Below the pieces are notes generated by a model that saw only the letters and a program-made list of their open reading frames with translations, did no database searches and was not told the DNA's origin. A stretch of 64,000 nucleotides of DNA from Onthophagus taurus (Eukaryota; Arthropoda; Insecta; Coleoptera; Scarabaeidae), in the NCBI RefSeq assembly GCF_036711975.1, contig NC_091976.1, positions 32,984,001 to 33,048,000 on the forward strand. The letters run 5' to 3'. Position 1 is the stretch's first letter. Every line of letters starts with the position of its first letter. Shown here one piece after another: positions 50,601 to 62,900 of the stretch. The position numbers and the translations under genes are program-made.

Positions 50601-50661
50601 TTCACAAACGGAAGTGATCAGAGCTTATGATACGAATGCACCAAAACCATCAGGGAATTAA
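38659..50661 (+). CDS. ATP8A: P4-ATPase phospholipid flippase, ATP8A class
   Basis: Flips phosphatidylserine (and less PE) to the cytosolic leaflet of Golgi, endosome and plasma membranes, with a CDC50 partner. Fourteen coding exons: 38659-38728, 39995-40145, 40802-40985, 41046-42011, 42069-42195, 44394-44602, 44654-44840, 44893-45131, 45418-46224, 46276-46394, 46455-46589, 46642-46737, 50195-50280 and 50564-50661; 1,157 residues (mammalian ATP8A1 about 1,160). Key motifs: [30 protein letters not shown], actuator DGET, helix-4 PISL, phosphorylation [18 protein letters not shown] and hinge [11 protein letters not shown]. The cytosolic tail has [11 protein letters not shown] and ends [23 protein letters not shown], the autoinhibitory ATP8A1/2 C-terminus. 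The first exon ([20 protein letters not shown]) is chosen on splice phase only and is the least certain. Introns 5 and 12 are enlarged by MITEs. Confidence 0.95.
42219..44335. mobile_element. Small MITE split by a larger one (ATP8A intron 5)
   Basis: AATGGTCAGTTATCTCCTAA with AAGTAAGATAGTTAGC on the left pairs with GCTAGCTATCTTACTTCAGG and AGATAACCGACCGTTT on the right. The two arms are now 2 kb apart because another element (42305-44246) inserted between them, with TATA at both junctions. Confidence 0.65.
42305..44246. mobile_element. TA-flanked CAG...CTG element in ATP8A intron 5
   Basis: Ends CAGAGTCAATCAAAAAGTTA and TAACTTTTTGACTGACCTG are flanked by TATA; the match continues through GACGAAACAAAGTT and TTCATGTAGCAYATCATA. 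The interior has two diverged direct copies (about 42830-43330 and 43345-43880) with TGACATATTTGTAATCGTCG and GAGATATAAGCAACTTCCG. A GAAGATGGCTAAGGGCCGAA word at 43930 resembles the 3' tails of some retroposons. No transposase frame. Confidence 0.75.
46925..48164. mobile_element. TA-flanked long inverted-repeat MITE in ATP8A intron 12
   Basis: Ends CAGGGTGATTCAAATTCGAT and its diverged complement ATCGAATTTGAACCACCCTG are flanked by TA on both sides. Arms of nearly 480 bp (46925-47410 and 47690-48164) pair at CAGGAAACTGTAAATT, TTATTCGCTTATTAAATT and TATAATACTCCACCTATAAT. The centre is AT-rich with no ORF beyond arm products. A foldback repeat abuts its right end. Confidence 0.85.
48168..48450. 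repeat. Foldback repeat, locus 5 (ATP8A intron 12)
   Basis: Two arm pairs around TCTTAAGAGACGTACGGC and TCTTAAGAACCGTACGGC cores, with CTAGAACTAGTAACATTC and GAATGTGTCTAGTTCTAG-type arms. It starts right after the TA of the adjoining MITE. Confidence 0.7.
48456..50194. other. Right half of ATP8A intron 12
   Basis: AT-rich intron sequence. A 71-codon frame at 49572-49787 and a possible 32-nt exon near 49960 (CAAG before, GTAAG after) were considered as alternative exons, but neither resembles ATP8A or keeps phase. No repeat recognised. Confidence 0.45.
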
Positions 50662-51635
50662 TTCAAATTAAGCACTTATTAAAACACTAAAAATGGTAAT
50701 GCCAAAATTTTAGTTTTTTTTTTACTTCGACTCGTCGGAATTGTGAAAGATTAAGGTACACAAATTCTTTATGCAACCTTTTATCCATAAAAGATGTAGA
50801 TATTGATCTGGTGTATAACATAAATATAACATATATTTTTTAATGTCTGTACTTGAGAAAATGTGTCAAAATGTTACAATCACTACACCTAAAAAAAAAA
50901 GAAATTAAAAAATATTAATGTTTCGTCTATTATCTACACACGAAGAACGTTTAAACGTGCCTTGAATGTACTTGGTTGTTTTGTGATAAAAAAGAACGAA
51001 TAAAATATCTATCTGTATCTTATATCTGTCTAAAATATGTTTATTAAAATCTTTGCGTGAAAAAGTGTCACAAAAATGTTTTGGTTATGTTATGTTACTA
51101 ACTTTTTAGGACTTTTATTTTACACTAGTTAATCAATGCATTATCTACCTATTTAAAAATATATAAAAGTTGATATAAATAAATTTAAATAAAAAAATTA
51201 ATTATTAAAACATAGATATTTGATGTTATTGATGGATTTTTAGGGATATGTCTTTGGCTTTTGACGTGTACCTGAAAATAAAAACTATTAAAATTCTACA
51301 TTGAAATTTTTGCGCTTAATTTTTATAATTTTTTATGATACTGAAAGTTTAATTTATTCGCAATGTTGCACTTCCTATTTGCACTGGGTTTTTAAGCAAA
51401 AATGTAAATTAGATTATTTAGTTTTCTTCGAATACGTTTGTCCAATTATTTTTGATTGACCATTCTTTACAATTTATTTGGTTTCATTTTGAACAGAATC
51501 AAGTGTAAAAATGTATACCATTTCAAATAAAGTTTTCAGAAGAAAAATGTTTATTTATTAACACTTCAAAACAGTTGGGAGCGAGCTCTGAAGTGAGGCT
51601 ATTCATAAATAACTCCTCCTTGAAGCTCGCACAGA
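50662..51635. other. ATP8A 3' UTR and intergenic
   Basis: AT-rich 3' flank with several AATAAA words (for example near 51000). A long 3' UTR is plausible. No ORF. Confidence 0.45.
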
Positions 51636-51837
51636 CTACATCACAACTACTTTATTAAACAAGCCACATTTTGGCGTTGAGACGATACCCCAGAGCAACT
51701 TTAGCACTGGTAAAACTCTGACCATCTACACTGATGTATCAAAGAAGTCTGGAGGTTCTAGAGCGGAAATTTTTTCGCAAAATCTGATGCACCTTTCGAT
51801 TCGAAATTACTGTTTCTACTGGCCGTAATTATCGTTC
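51636..51837 (+). pseudogene. LINE RNase H fragment
   Basis: Reads TGKTLTIYTDVSKKSGGSRA, then EIFSQNLMHLSI, which matches the start of the RNase H domain of R1/Jockey-type LINEs (LTIYTDGSK..G.GAGIFSENL). It is truncated on both sides; the C-terminal zinc-knuckle part of what may be the same element is at 53465. Confidence 0.7.
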
Positions 51838-52002
51838 TATAACTAGAACTAACACTAGAACTAGAAACGTTCGGGTTTGTAATTCTAGGTCTGATGTTAG
51901 TTCTAAAACTAACACTAGACCTATAAGTAGAAACATTCGAGTTAAGCCGTCTTAAGCCCCAATTTTTCTAGTTCTAGTGTTAGTTCTAGTTTTAATTGTG
52001 TC
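51838..52002. repeat. Foldback repeat, locus 6
   Basis: AACTAGAACTAACACTAGAA and ATTTTTCTAGTTCTAGTG arms, with CCGTCTTAAG remaining of the core. It sits at the break of the LINE fragment. Confidence 0.7.
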
Positions 52003-52011
52003 GGAATTATT

Positions 52012-52202
52012 TAATGGTTTTTGGGAATAAACCATACGAATTATATATTCCTGGCGTGCAACCTTTTTCTTTTAAAAACCTAGAATCACGTCTCGCGTTT
52101 GACCAACGTCGAAATAAATTTTGGGAAAGATTAATGTATAAGCAATTTTATGGCGAAGAAGTCGTTAATAATAAAATAGACGTTAGACGACGTAAAGTTT
52201 GA
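52012..52202 (+). pseudogene. Unidentified 63-codon coding-like fragment
   Basis: ATG 52012 opens MVFGNKPYELYIPGVQPFSF and runs to a stop after IDVRRRKV. The composition (Trp, Tyr, Pro, alternating charged residues) looks like a piece of a real protein. After the stop, the same strand gives IPSLAQKIIVKHPPRILDWP and AIGTLQEGFCTLPTPE in another phase, also protein-like, up to about 52460. I do not recognise the family. The fragment lacks introns and lies between two foldback repeats, so a captured or retrocopied host exon is a reasonable guess; a decayed mobile-element gene is the alternative. Confidence 0.35.
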
Positions 52203-52499
52203 TGGGTCCCACAGTTTGGGATTTACGTGATGATTTTTGGGATTAGCTAGTGGCGGATGTTATCTTCTGGCCCCGTGGTCAAAAATTGTTCCCTTCCCCA
52301 AATTCCCTCATTGGCTCAGAAAATTATTGTAAAACATCCGCCTCGTATTTTGGATTGGCCCCAGGCGATAGGAACGCTTCAAGAAGGTTTTTGCACCCTT
52401 CCAACACCCGAAGTTACTTAAGAGCTTGTAAGGCCTTTTTCGAGAGAATTACAATCACAAGACAATCAGAATCAAATTATAATCATAACCTAAGAGATT

Positions 52500-53130
52500 T
52501 TTGAGACGAAGCGTCGTCAGCACTCCGTTAGACAGTAACTTAGAATTCGCTTTAACGCCAACTCTTAGTTAGTTTCAATTGTGAACATTCTTTACACTTC
52601 GGGCATCCGGGTCGTGTCGGTTATTTGTGTTTCTATTGAGGATTTAGTGTAAGTGTGGTATTGAAACCTTCCTGGTTAAATTCCGAGAAGCCACCAAAAA
52701 GGGTCCAGGTTTGCGATCCATCGACGAGCCACCGAATCGGAATACAAGTCCTGAGTAAGTCTGTTTGCCTGTTTTCCTATCTGTCAACGAGTATTAACTG
52801 CCGGGATTAGATTCAGAAACATCTCTTTTTAAGTAACGTCGGGTCATAAATAAACGTAGGTAGATTTTAAGCTTCATTTTGTTCATCGCCAATTCTTGTT
52901 ATTTTGTTAATATAGTTTTAAGTGTGGTTAGAACACTTGTCTTTTGATTTCCCTTTTCCCGACAGAGCCTTAGTGCAAGAACCCACGGTTCTGAAATAGT
53001 GACCACGCGCTTGTCAGTTAGTTTTGATTGATTTGCTAAGATCAATTAGGGGTCCTTCAGGCTAAGAATTAGGAAGCGCGAAATACTGTTTCTGGTGGCA
53101 GCGGGGTATTACCATAGGTCGAGACCGTTC
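52500..53130 (+). mobile_element. Possible LTR-retroelement fossil (LTR and start of leader)
   Basis: Less AT-rich than its surroundings and ending TGGTGGCAGCGGGG, which resembles the sequence that follows the 5' LTR in some Ty3-like insect elements. No coding part is seen. This is an old, incomplete fossil; family and limits are uncertain. Confidence 0.25.
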
Positions 53131-53164
53131 AGAGGCGGCCTCATCACTGATTCACTGCTAGGTT

Positions 53165-53460
53165 GTTATATATTTTTATTGAACTAACACTAGATCTAAA
53201 ACTAGAAACATTCGGGTTTACTGATAGTTTTAGTGCTAGAACTAAAAGTAGAACTAACACTAGATTTAGAACTAGAAACCCAAATGTTTCTAGTTCTAGG
53301 TTTAGTGTTGGTTCTAGTTTTATTTATTATTCAGCGCTAGATTATTGAATTTTTATTGGATTAATGTAGAACTAATACTAATCCTAGAAACATTCGTGTT
53401 TAGTCATCTTAAAAGACGTATGGCTAAAGTCGAATATTTCTAGTTCTAGTGTTAGTCACC
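53165..53460. repeat. Foldback repeat, locus 7
   Basis: Multiple arms: TCTAAAACTAGAAACATTCG, CCCAAATGTTTCTAGTTCTA and a second partial unit ending TCTAGTTCTAGTGTTAGT at about 53456, including CAGCGCTAGATTATTGAATT tail. Confidence 0.75.
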
Positions 53461-53462
53461 CA

Positions 53463-53720
53463 TTTCCTGATCGGACACTACAGGTTACGTAAGTACATGT
53501 TCTACATGAAGCTGGCGAACACACCCCTTTGTAGAGGGTGTGAAATGGAAGAACATACCCTTCTGTTCTATATTAACGTTCATTAAAATCTTACTCTGGT
53601 TTTCTGACCCTCGAGTGAACTGTAAATTGTAGGGATGTAGAAGGGGCCTAAGTGCTGTAAAGGAATTCACTTCATACAACGATTTATCCTTAATTCGTTT
53701 TATATTTTTTAAAATTACAA
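53463..53720 (+). pseudogene. LINE C-terminal (zinc-knuckle) fragment
   Basis: A CRGCEMEEHTLLFY-like reading at about 53520 matches the CCHC knuckle near the end of R1/Jockey-type LINE ORF2 proteins (LCRGC..EEET.EHLL). It is out of frame and truncated. Probably the other half of the element whose RNase H piece lies at 51636. Confidence 0.5.
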
Positions 53721-53940
53721 GCAAATTTTGCACTTATGCAACCCAAATTTCATGACATTTCAAATCAAATTAAAATATTTTTTTAAAAAATGTATTTAAA
53801 ACAAACATTCAGAACTAACACAACATTAAAAAATTAATAATAAACATGAATTACATCACAGTAAAAAAAATTACGAATCAAAAACGATACAAATCCCAAT
53901 TAAAAATCATTTTAATCTTTTCTCTACTCCTTTTTGTTGA

Positions 53941-55366
<1,426 letters not shown>

Positions 55367-55706
55367 TTTTGCTAAAATAAATTAATTTTTAATACAAAAA
55401 AATTTTGATTTTATTCTGACAATTTTGACAAGATCAAAAGTGACAAGTAAATAAACAAGTTTCCATGGTTACGATATAATTTAGGTTATGATTTGATTTT
55501 TAAAATTATAAATTAATTAAATACTAAATCAATCGAAATTTAAAGATATTACCTTTAGGCTATAACAACAACATTAATTTTATTAAAAAACTTTAATATT
55601 TCCTCTTTACTACATTCTAAAATAAAATTAAGGTTATAAACATAACCTCTAAATTATATGTCACTTTTTTTTAGGTTATAAATGAATTAAAACAATTTTA
55701 ACTAAA

Positions 55707-56507
55707 CTTCTACCGTAGATCTCCCACGTACAAAACCGTACTGATTGTTAGATGGGGGATTATCTAGCCTAGGTCTATTTTATTTAATAATCTGCTCTTA
55801 ATTATCGCTTCATATAACTTTCCGTAACAGTTCAGCATGCATAGAGGTCTGTATTTCTTCTCCTTTTCCTTCCCGGCTTCTCTATCAATACTGATCTTCC
55901 TTCCTTCCAGTTCTCCGGGAAGTGGCATTCCTTCAATAATTTGTTGTACATGTTTACTAAAATTTGTGATCCCACGGCGATGACGTCTTTGATTATTTCG
56001 GGCGTTATTCCATCTGGGCCAGGCGCTTTTCCACTGTTCAACCTTTTTGATAGCGCATGAAGTTCTTCTATCGTGATTTCCTCGCAATTCTGCTCTTCAT
56101 CCATGCGTTCTTTTTCCCAGCGTTCCTTTTTCCCTTCTGGGAAAAGTTCTTTTATCAGTTTATGTACTGGTTTTTTTGGTTTTTTGTCCTTTTTAATACG
56201 CAAAGACATCACCCCACACATTCTCCTCAAGTTCGTTACATAGCTTCCTCCACGCCTCTTTTTTTGAGTTCTTAATTTCCCTTTTTAATTTCTTTTTTGC
56301 CTCTAGGTATTCTAATTTAGTTTTTCTTTTATAGTCTTTATTGTTATTTTTTGCATTTTCTCTTCTCATCACTCGCCTACATCTACTGGCTTCATCATTA
56401 GCTTCCTTCATTGTGCTATTCCACCAATATACTTGTCCCTGCTTAATTCCAGTATTCCTCCTTCCATAGATTTTGTGATATGTCTCCGTTGTTATCTTAA
56501 AGTGTTA
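55707..56507 (-). pseudogene. R1/Jockey-type LINE fragment (RT N-terminal part)
   Basis: On the minus strand: EANDEASRCRRVMRRENAKN, LEYLEAKKKLKREIKNSKKE, AWRKLCNELEENVWGD, then after frame changes the start of the reverse transcriptase, LNSGKAPGPDGITPEIIK, ECHFPENWKEGRSVLIEKPG and YRPLCMLNCYGKLYEAIIKS. These are the classic pre-RT and RT0-RT2 blocks of R1/Jockey elements. It has at least two frame changes and lacks the RT core (no YADD). It truncates copy 1 of the tandem duplication. Confidence 0.88.
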
Positions 56508-56875
56508 CCTTCATTTTTGCTGAAATAAATTAATTTTTAATATAAAAAAATTTTGATTTTACCTGACAATTTTGACAAGATCAAAAGTGAGAAGTAAATA
56601 AACAAGTTTCCATGGTTACCATATAATTTAGGTTATGATTTGATTTTTATAATTATAAATTCCAAGAAAATTAATTAAATACTAAATTCAAAGACAACCT
56701 TTAGGCTATAACAACATTAATTTTATTAATAAAACTTTAATATTTCCTCTTTACTACATTTTAAAACAAAATTAAGGTTATCAACATAACCTCTAAATCA
56801 TATCTGTCACTTTTTTTTAGGTTATTAATTAATTAAACTAATTTTAACTAAATCATATTTATTCATTTTTAATCG

Positions 56876-57180
56876 TCATTAAACACAGTAAGTGGAAGTT
56901 TTGTAACAATCAACCCTTTCTCCAACAAATCCCTGAGAACATGCATCAACTCAACTTGATACTTATTCGATAACTCCTCAATTATTTACATATAATTCGG
57001 ATGAGTTTTTAGTAGAACTTTAAAAGTTGCCACCCTCTCTTTGTTAACCTCCAAACATTGTTCTTCTTCTCCATGATAAATATTCCAATCATCTTCCGAG
57101 ACAACTTAAACCCATCCTCTTTTTTCACAATTCGCAACAACCACGCTTTTATCTAAATCCGTACAAAATGCTACCTTCAT
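56876..57180 (-). pseudogene. Chimeric duplicate: TTLL1 5' end joined to NO66 3' end
   Basis: On the minus strand, 57180-57084 copies the first 97 coding bases of TTLL1 exon 1 (MKVAFCTDLDKSVVVANCEK-type reading, with later changes), and 57075-56876 copies the last 200 coding bases of NO66. They meet in ATAAATAT at 57076-57083, where NO66 has ATAAACATCGG and TTLL1 has ATAAACATTCC, an eight-base microhomology. The NO66 part has small insertions (TTTACATATAATTC) and substitutions, so it is a decaying by-product of tandem duplication and unlikely to be a functional fusion. Confidence 0.85.
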
Positions 57181-57535
57181 TTTTGCTGAAATAAATTAAT
57201 TTTTGTAAAAATTTTGATTTTATTCTGACAATTTTGACAAGATCAAAAGTGACAAGTAAATAAACGAGTTTCCATGGTTACCATATAATTTAGGTTATGA
57301 TTTGATTTTTATAATTATAAATTAATTAAATACTAAATCAATCGAAATTTAAAGATATTACCTTTAGGCTATAACAACAACATTAATTTTATTAGTAAAA
57401 CTATAATATTTCTTCTTTACTACATTCTAAAATTAAATTAAGGTTATATTAACATAACCTCTAAATTACATGTCACTTTTTTTTTAGGTTATAAATTAAT
57501 TAAAACAATTTTAACTAAATCATATTTATTCATTT

Positions 57536-59182
57536 TTAATCGTCATTAAACACAGTAAGTGGAAGTTTAGTAACAATCAACCCTTTCTCCCACAAATCCC
57601 CAATAACATGCATCAATTCAACTTGATCTTTATTTGGTAACTCCTCAATTTTTTTATAATTCGGATAAGATTTTAGTAAAACTTTAAAAGTTGCCACCAT
57701 CTCTTTGTTAACCTCCAAACATTGTTCTTCTTCTCCATGATAAACATCGGCATTTTCAGTGCAATAATACAACTTAAAAACATTTTCCTCTAAAACTAAG
57801 CGAATACTGTGATAACGGATTAAACGAACTTCAGTGTCTGGTTCAAAAACACCGCGAGAAACTACTTTTCCGTTTGTTAGAAAATCACCGTCTTGTTTAC
57901 AAGTTCTAACTCGTTCGGATTCTGTTAATTGAGGTGGTAATGAATCGTACATGAATTTGCGCCCTAATTGGTCCGCGCCGTTATCTACAGAAACATATTC
58001 AGATAACTTTCCTATTAGATTTTTAACGGTTTGAATTATTTCGGTTCTTGTGTTACTTTTAATTTTGTTGTTTGCTAATCCGACGTGTTTTAAATATTGC
58101 AGGGGTAATCCTCGTCTAAAATTTAATAAAAATTAATTTAAAACGATTTTTTATTTATTATAAATTTACCGAAATTCAATATCTGAAGCAGAAGCAGCTT
58201 TTAAACTTTCCATTAAACACTTCTCAATCAAATCGACATACGAAGTGTTCTGATAAACAGATATCGTGATATGCAACGAATGAGAATCTGCATCGGTTCT
58301 TGCTTCGTGAATAAATCCGCGAGGAAAATACAATAAATCGCCCGCTTCAAGAGTTAATTCCGTTGGTTCTCCAGGGAGCTCATTTCTCATAAAATTCTTA
58401 CTCGAATATCTTGGAAGCGTCATTTCAATGTTAGGTTTATAAATTTTCCAATGTTTTCTTCCTTCGAGTTGCAATACGAAAGCTTCAATATCATCGAAAT
58501 GAGGTGCAAATCCTTGGGAACCCGGTGGAGTTAAATAGATGTTAGCCCCTGCCATTGTTCCAAAATATTCTTGTAGAATTGCTAATATATTTCGAATTTT
58601 GCTGTTATATGTTTGTGGATTCAATAATCGGACGCTGCAACCGTTCAAATAATAATCCCAAACTGATGCAGGAACCGCCCTTCCCTCAGGATTATGAGTT
58701 TTTCGTTCACCACTTTCATAAGTTACAACATCAATGTTTCTTGTGTAATATAAAGGATTGTTACGAAGAATATTATCGAATTGTTTCGAGGAAAATATAT
58801 TTTTGAAATAACCTCCATCTTTTCGATTGATGTGTAAAGGATTTTTTTCCCAATATGTTGTAAAAAAATCTGATGAGGGTAACGGTGAAATTATGTAAGA
58901 TAATGTTTCTTCCGGCGTTTTATTCAAGGAACTTATTTCACTTTCGACGTAATTATTAGAATCTAACGATTTTTTATCACTTTTATTATTCTTTTTCTTA
59001 ATTACTAGTTGCTTTTTGGTTTTAACAATGTTTTTTGGATCAATTAATTTTGTTGTTTTTGCTTTAACTAATTTTTTCTTATTTCTCCTATTCTTTTTGG
59101 TGATCTGATCGTTTTTGGTAGTTTTCTTAACGATTTCATCTTTTTTTTGCGTCTTATAAACAGCAAATGCTGATTTCCCCAT
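57536..59182 (-). CDS. NO66: Ribosomal oxygenase NO66 (JmjC histidyl hydroxylase)
   Basis: Nucleolar/nuclear Fe(II)- and 2-oxoglutarate-dependent oxygenase (RIOX1) that hydroxylates a histidine of ribosomal protein uL2 and is also reported to demethylate H3K4/K36. Two exons on the minus strand, 59182-58170 and 58115-57536; 530 residues. The N-terminal 100 residues are Lys/Asn-rich and basic (KKTTKNDQITKKNRRNKKK), a probable nucleolar signal. The cupin core begins near FFTTYWEKNPLHI; metal ligands are His and Asp in APHFDDIEAFVLQLEGRKHW and the distal His in SHSLHITISVY; RGFIHEARTDA is also conserved. A winged-helix dimer domain follows (LPPQLTESERVRTC to LTVFNDD). Its 3' end has been copied in the flanking tandem duplication. 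Head to head with Btk29A; TAGGTTATGTTTTG lies 38 bases upstream of the ATG. Confidence 0.95.
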
Positions 59183-59931
59183 TATTTTATGGATTAATAA
59201 TCACATGGGTACGAAAATATAGGTTATGTTTTGAATTGCGTCAACATTCAAAAATATCCTTAAATAAATTTATTTAATAAATTGTTTTTATAACAATGTT
59301 TTTATTTACAACTTTATTTATTAATTTTATTCATTTTTTAGATAACATTTGTAAAAATATTCTAAATTATTGGTTTTAAATTTAAATGTACCACCAACTT
59401 AATTATTTTAAAACAAAAATAACTAGAGTGATTAATAAATTTACAAATTAATTATTATTATTAGTTTAATTATCGAAATTTTGTTGATTAAACATTATAA
59501 AATTAAAAAGTGGTGTTAAATTTCTATAAAATTTTGTTAATTAAAGTTTGATATTAATTATAACTTTTAATGTTGACGGTAATAAATTGAACATAACCTA
59601 GAAATAAGGAATCAAAATAAAACGGAGATTATCGGCGGTTGATTTATTTAAACAGCAATACTTGTGGTGATGTTTTAATTGTTGCAATAACGTCCTATTT
59701 TAAATAGAATTTATCGGAAAAAGAACTTTTTGAAAAGTTTATTTTAAAGAAAATCCTGAAAAAAAAGTTTACGAAAACATGACTAAGCTCATGCGGTATC
59801 GAATCCGGAATTCTGATAAAGTGTTTGTAAAAGCGTTTCAGGAAAGCAGTGACGTGTTTTTAATAATTTTTTAACTACTTTTAAGAGTACTTAAAAAACT
59901 TTTTTGTAATGATTGTGAGGTTATCTTTGTG
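59183..59931. promoter_or_regulatory. NO66 / Btk29A divergent intergenic region
   Basis: 749 bp between head-to-head start codons. It contains GGTTATGT at 59223 and ACATAACC at about 59591. The Btk29A long-form leader probably starts after 59600. No TATA element stands out. Confidence 0.4.
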
Positions 59932-62900
59932 ATGGCTTTTAAACGGGACGAAATTGTAAAAGAAGGATTTATGATAAAACAGTCCCAAAATAAAAAAATC
60001 TACACCGTGGTTAACTACAAACAACGATGGTTCATTTTAACAAGGGAATTTTTAATTTATTACGACTACGACACGGGACAGGGGGTAAGTTTTTCTTGTA
60101 GTAGTCGATTTTTGCAGCTAATTTCGCGTTTATCCATGAATCGAGTTGAAAGGGCGCATGTGATGCATTAGAAGGGTGCGCGAGTTTTAGGGCGGGTCTT
60201 AAGGGCGTCGGGACGCTCTATAGAAATGTTTTTACTATTTAAGAACGAATAAAGTTTAATTGTAAGTTTATTTTTGTTTGGTTCCTTTTTATTTGGACCC
60301 CATTGTTAGATTTTTTTGGTTAAGTGGTTATTTTTAAGGTAGATTTTGTTGTAGAAACGGAACGAACGGGGACGGATTTTATTAGAAAACGTTCAGTACA
60401 TCGAGGCTATTCAAACCCCCAACAACAATGAGGATAAATCTTTAAATCTATCGTTTCCACTTCAAGTTGGTTATCAGGAATCCGGGAAGGAATATCTTTT
60501 GTATTTGTACCCACAAAAAGAACAGGATAGGACCGATTGGATTTTAACATTAAGAAGGGGTAAGTAACCCAATAAAAATTGATTGTAAAATTAAATAAAT
60601 AAAGTGTAACTAAAAACTTTGAGTTTTAAGGGATATTTATTGACATCTCGGAATCAATTTTGTTCCTCGATTTAAACATTGTTGTATAACCTTACTAATA
60701 ATAATTTATTAGCAAATTGAAAGAGAAATAACATTTATATACTGAACATAACCTCAATCATTTTTATCATAAAACCTACCAATATTTGTATTGCTCATTA
60801 AGTATGAATCTTCATAAACCATAACAAAGCCTTTTTTGTCAATTTAGAGAAAATTTAGAGCTTTATTTTCTTTGTTTCTTTACAATATGAACTTTTAAAG
60901 TGAGAAGTAATGTTGAACTTTGTTTTCAAGTTATTATTTATAATGATTTTAAGCTGCTTTTTAATTCCAAATAAGTTGCGGCAATCACTTTAATTACTTT
61001 TTTTTGCAAACAAATATAAAAATCAATAAACTTTATCGGTTTGAATAAAGAAAGTTAAAACGTCACTGTGACACAAATTGTAATCTATTACCAACTTTAA
61101 AATAATTTGATTTTTAAAAAAATAGATGGCGCTATTAATTAATTTTGATTTTATTTTATAAATAATTTGAATATTATAATAATTAAATATGTGGAATTTG
61201 GACTCATTTCACACGTACATCTATTAATCTAACAATAAAACGTTAATAATTGTAATCATGGCTTTGTTCTCATAAAAACTAATTTTTTAAAACGATTATT
61301 ACTACACCATTTAATTTTACAGTTTGCAGCAAGAATAAAAACTTAAAAATACTATAAGAGTACCTTTCATATTTCGTTATTAGTTATATAATTTCATTAA
61401 AAAGAAAATGATTCAAAATTTGTTTAAAGGTAAATGTCAAATTTTTAGGGTTTCTGTTGGTATTACCCAAGGTTGTTATAAAATTTGTTGTTTTTTGATT
61501 TTTAATAACATTTTTAGTTGCGATTTTTTTTGCATTGATTTTATTTTAATTATTTGTGGATAAATATAAAAATTAAAATTTTTTATCATATTGAATAACG
61601 AAAGTTGAAACGTCACTGTGACACAAATTGATTTCAAATCTATTACCAACATTAAAATAATTTGACAGGAAAAAGAGACTATTTTATAAATATTTATTTA
61701 TTTTGAGTATTATAATAATTAAATATGTAGTGTTTGGGCTCTTTTGCACAAATAATATGCAAAGGTTAATAATTGATGATTATGTCTTTGTTATTATCAC
61801 AAAAACTGATTTTTCAAAACGATATTATTACATTATTTAATTTTATAGTTTGCAGCAAGATTAAAAACTTAAAATACTATAAGAAAACATTTTATATTTC
61901 GTTGGCTTATTAGTTATATAATTTTATTAAAAAGAAAATTATACAAAATTCATGTTTAAACATAAATGTAAACTTTTTAGGATTTCTGTTGGTATTACCC
62001 AAGGTCGTTATAAAATTTGTTGTTTTTTTGATTTTTAATAACATATTCCGTAATTCCAAATAAGTTGCGTGTTTTCTTGCTTTGATTTTATTTTTTTATT
62101 GTTTGTGGATAAACATAAAAATTAAAAAATTTATTGTTTTGAATAATGAAAGTTGAAACGTCACTGTGACACAAATTGATTTCAAATCTATTACCAACAT
62201 TAAAATAATTTGACAGGAAAAAGAGATTATTTTATAAATATTTGTTTATTTTAATTATTATAATAATGAAATATGTATTGTTTGGGCCCTTTTACACAAA
62301 TAATATGCAAACCTTAGTAATTGATGATTATGTCTTTGTTGTTATCACAAAAACTGATTTTTCAAAACGATTTTTTAGATCAGCATCTACATTATTTAAT
62401 TTTGTAGTTTGCAGCAAGAATAAAAACTTACGAACCACTTACCATAAAGGTGTATGGTACGCGAAAAAGTGGACTTGTTGTAAAAGTACTCAAAAAAATT
62501 CAACGGTGGCCTGTTGCGATTGTACTTCTTGGTCCATCATTGAGCCTGAACAAAATTCAGAAAAAACAGGTTGGTGATTTTGTATTTCTTTTAAACTTAT
62601 TAACACAATAGCTAATTCTAAAAGGATGTCCCCACCGGAAATTACAAGTCGGCATACAAATCAAAAAATTTACATATTATTTATTTGCAATATTAATTTG
62701 GTTAACAACAATTTGTGCTAAAATCTTTTTTTTATTCTTGGGTTTTTTCCTATTTCTTTTTTTGATAATAATTTCGAGGTAAAGAAGTAGTAGGGAAAGT
62801 GGGTAGAGTTAAACGTCGCGGTCTTTCGCGAGTAACGGTGCTTCTCGGTCGGTGATCGTTATCCTTGAGGGAACGAGCGCGTTTAACGCCATGTTGACGA

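Larger units (their letters stand above)
55367..57535. repeat. Three-copy tandem duplication between TTLL1 and NO66
   Basis: The TTLL1 upstream sequence occurs three times in direct orientation: 55367-55706, 56517-56865 and 57182-57530. Landmarks: TCTGACAATTTTGACAAGAT, AACAAGTTTCCATGGTTAC, TTTAGGTTATGATTTG, CTTTAGGCTATAACAAC. Each copy is bounded by TTLL1 exon-1 sequence on the left and, in copies 2 and 3, by NO66 3' coding sequence on the right. In copy 1 the right part is replaced by a LINE fragment. Confidence 0.9.

Noticed and set aside
52250-52504. 84-codon frame after the unidentified fragment
   Set aside because: A different phase of the same stretch gives a more protein-like reading; this one has no family features.
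56876-57180. Functional TTLL1-NO66 fusion gene
   Set aside because: Only partial exons are joined, with substitutions and insertions, no start-to-stop frame and no splice sites in the right places. Better explained as duplication debris.
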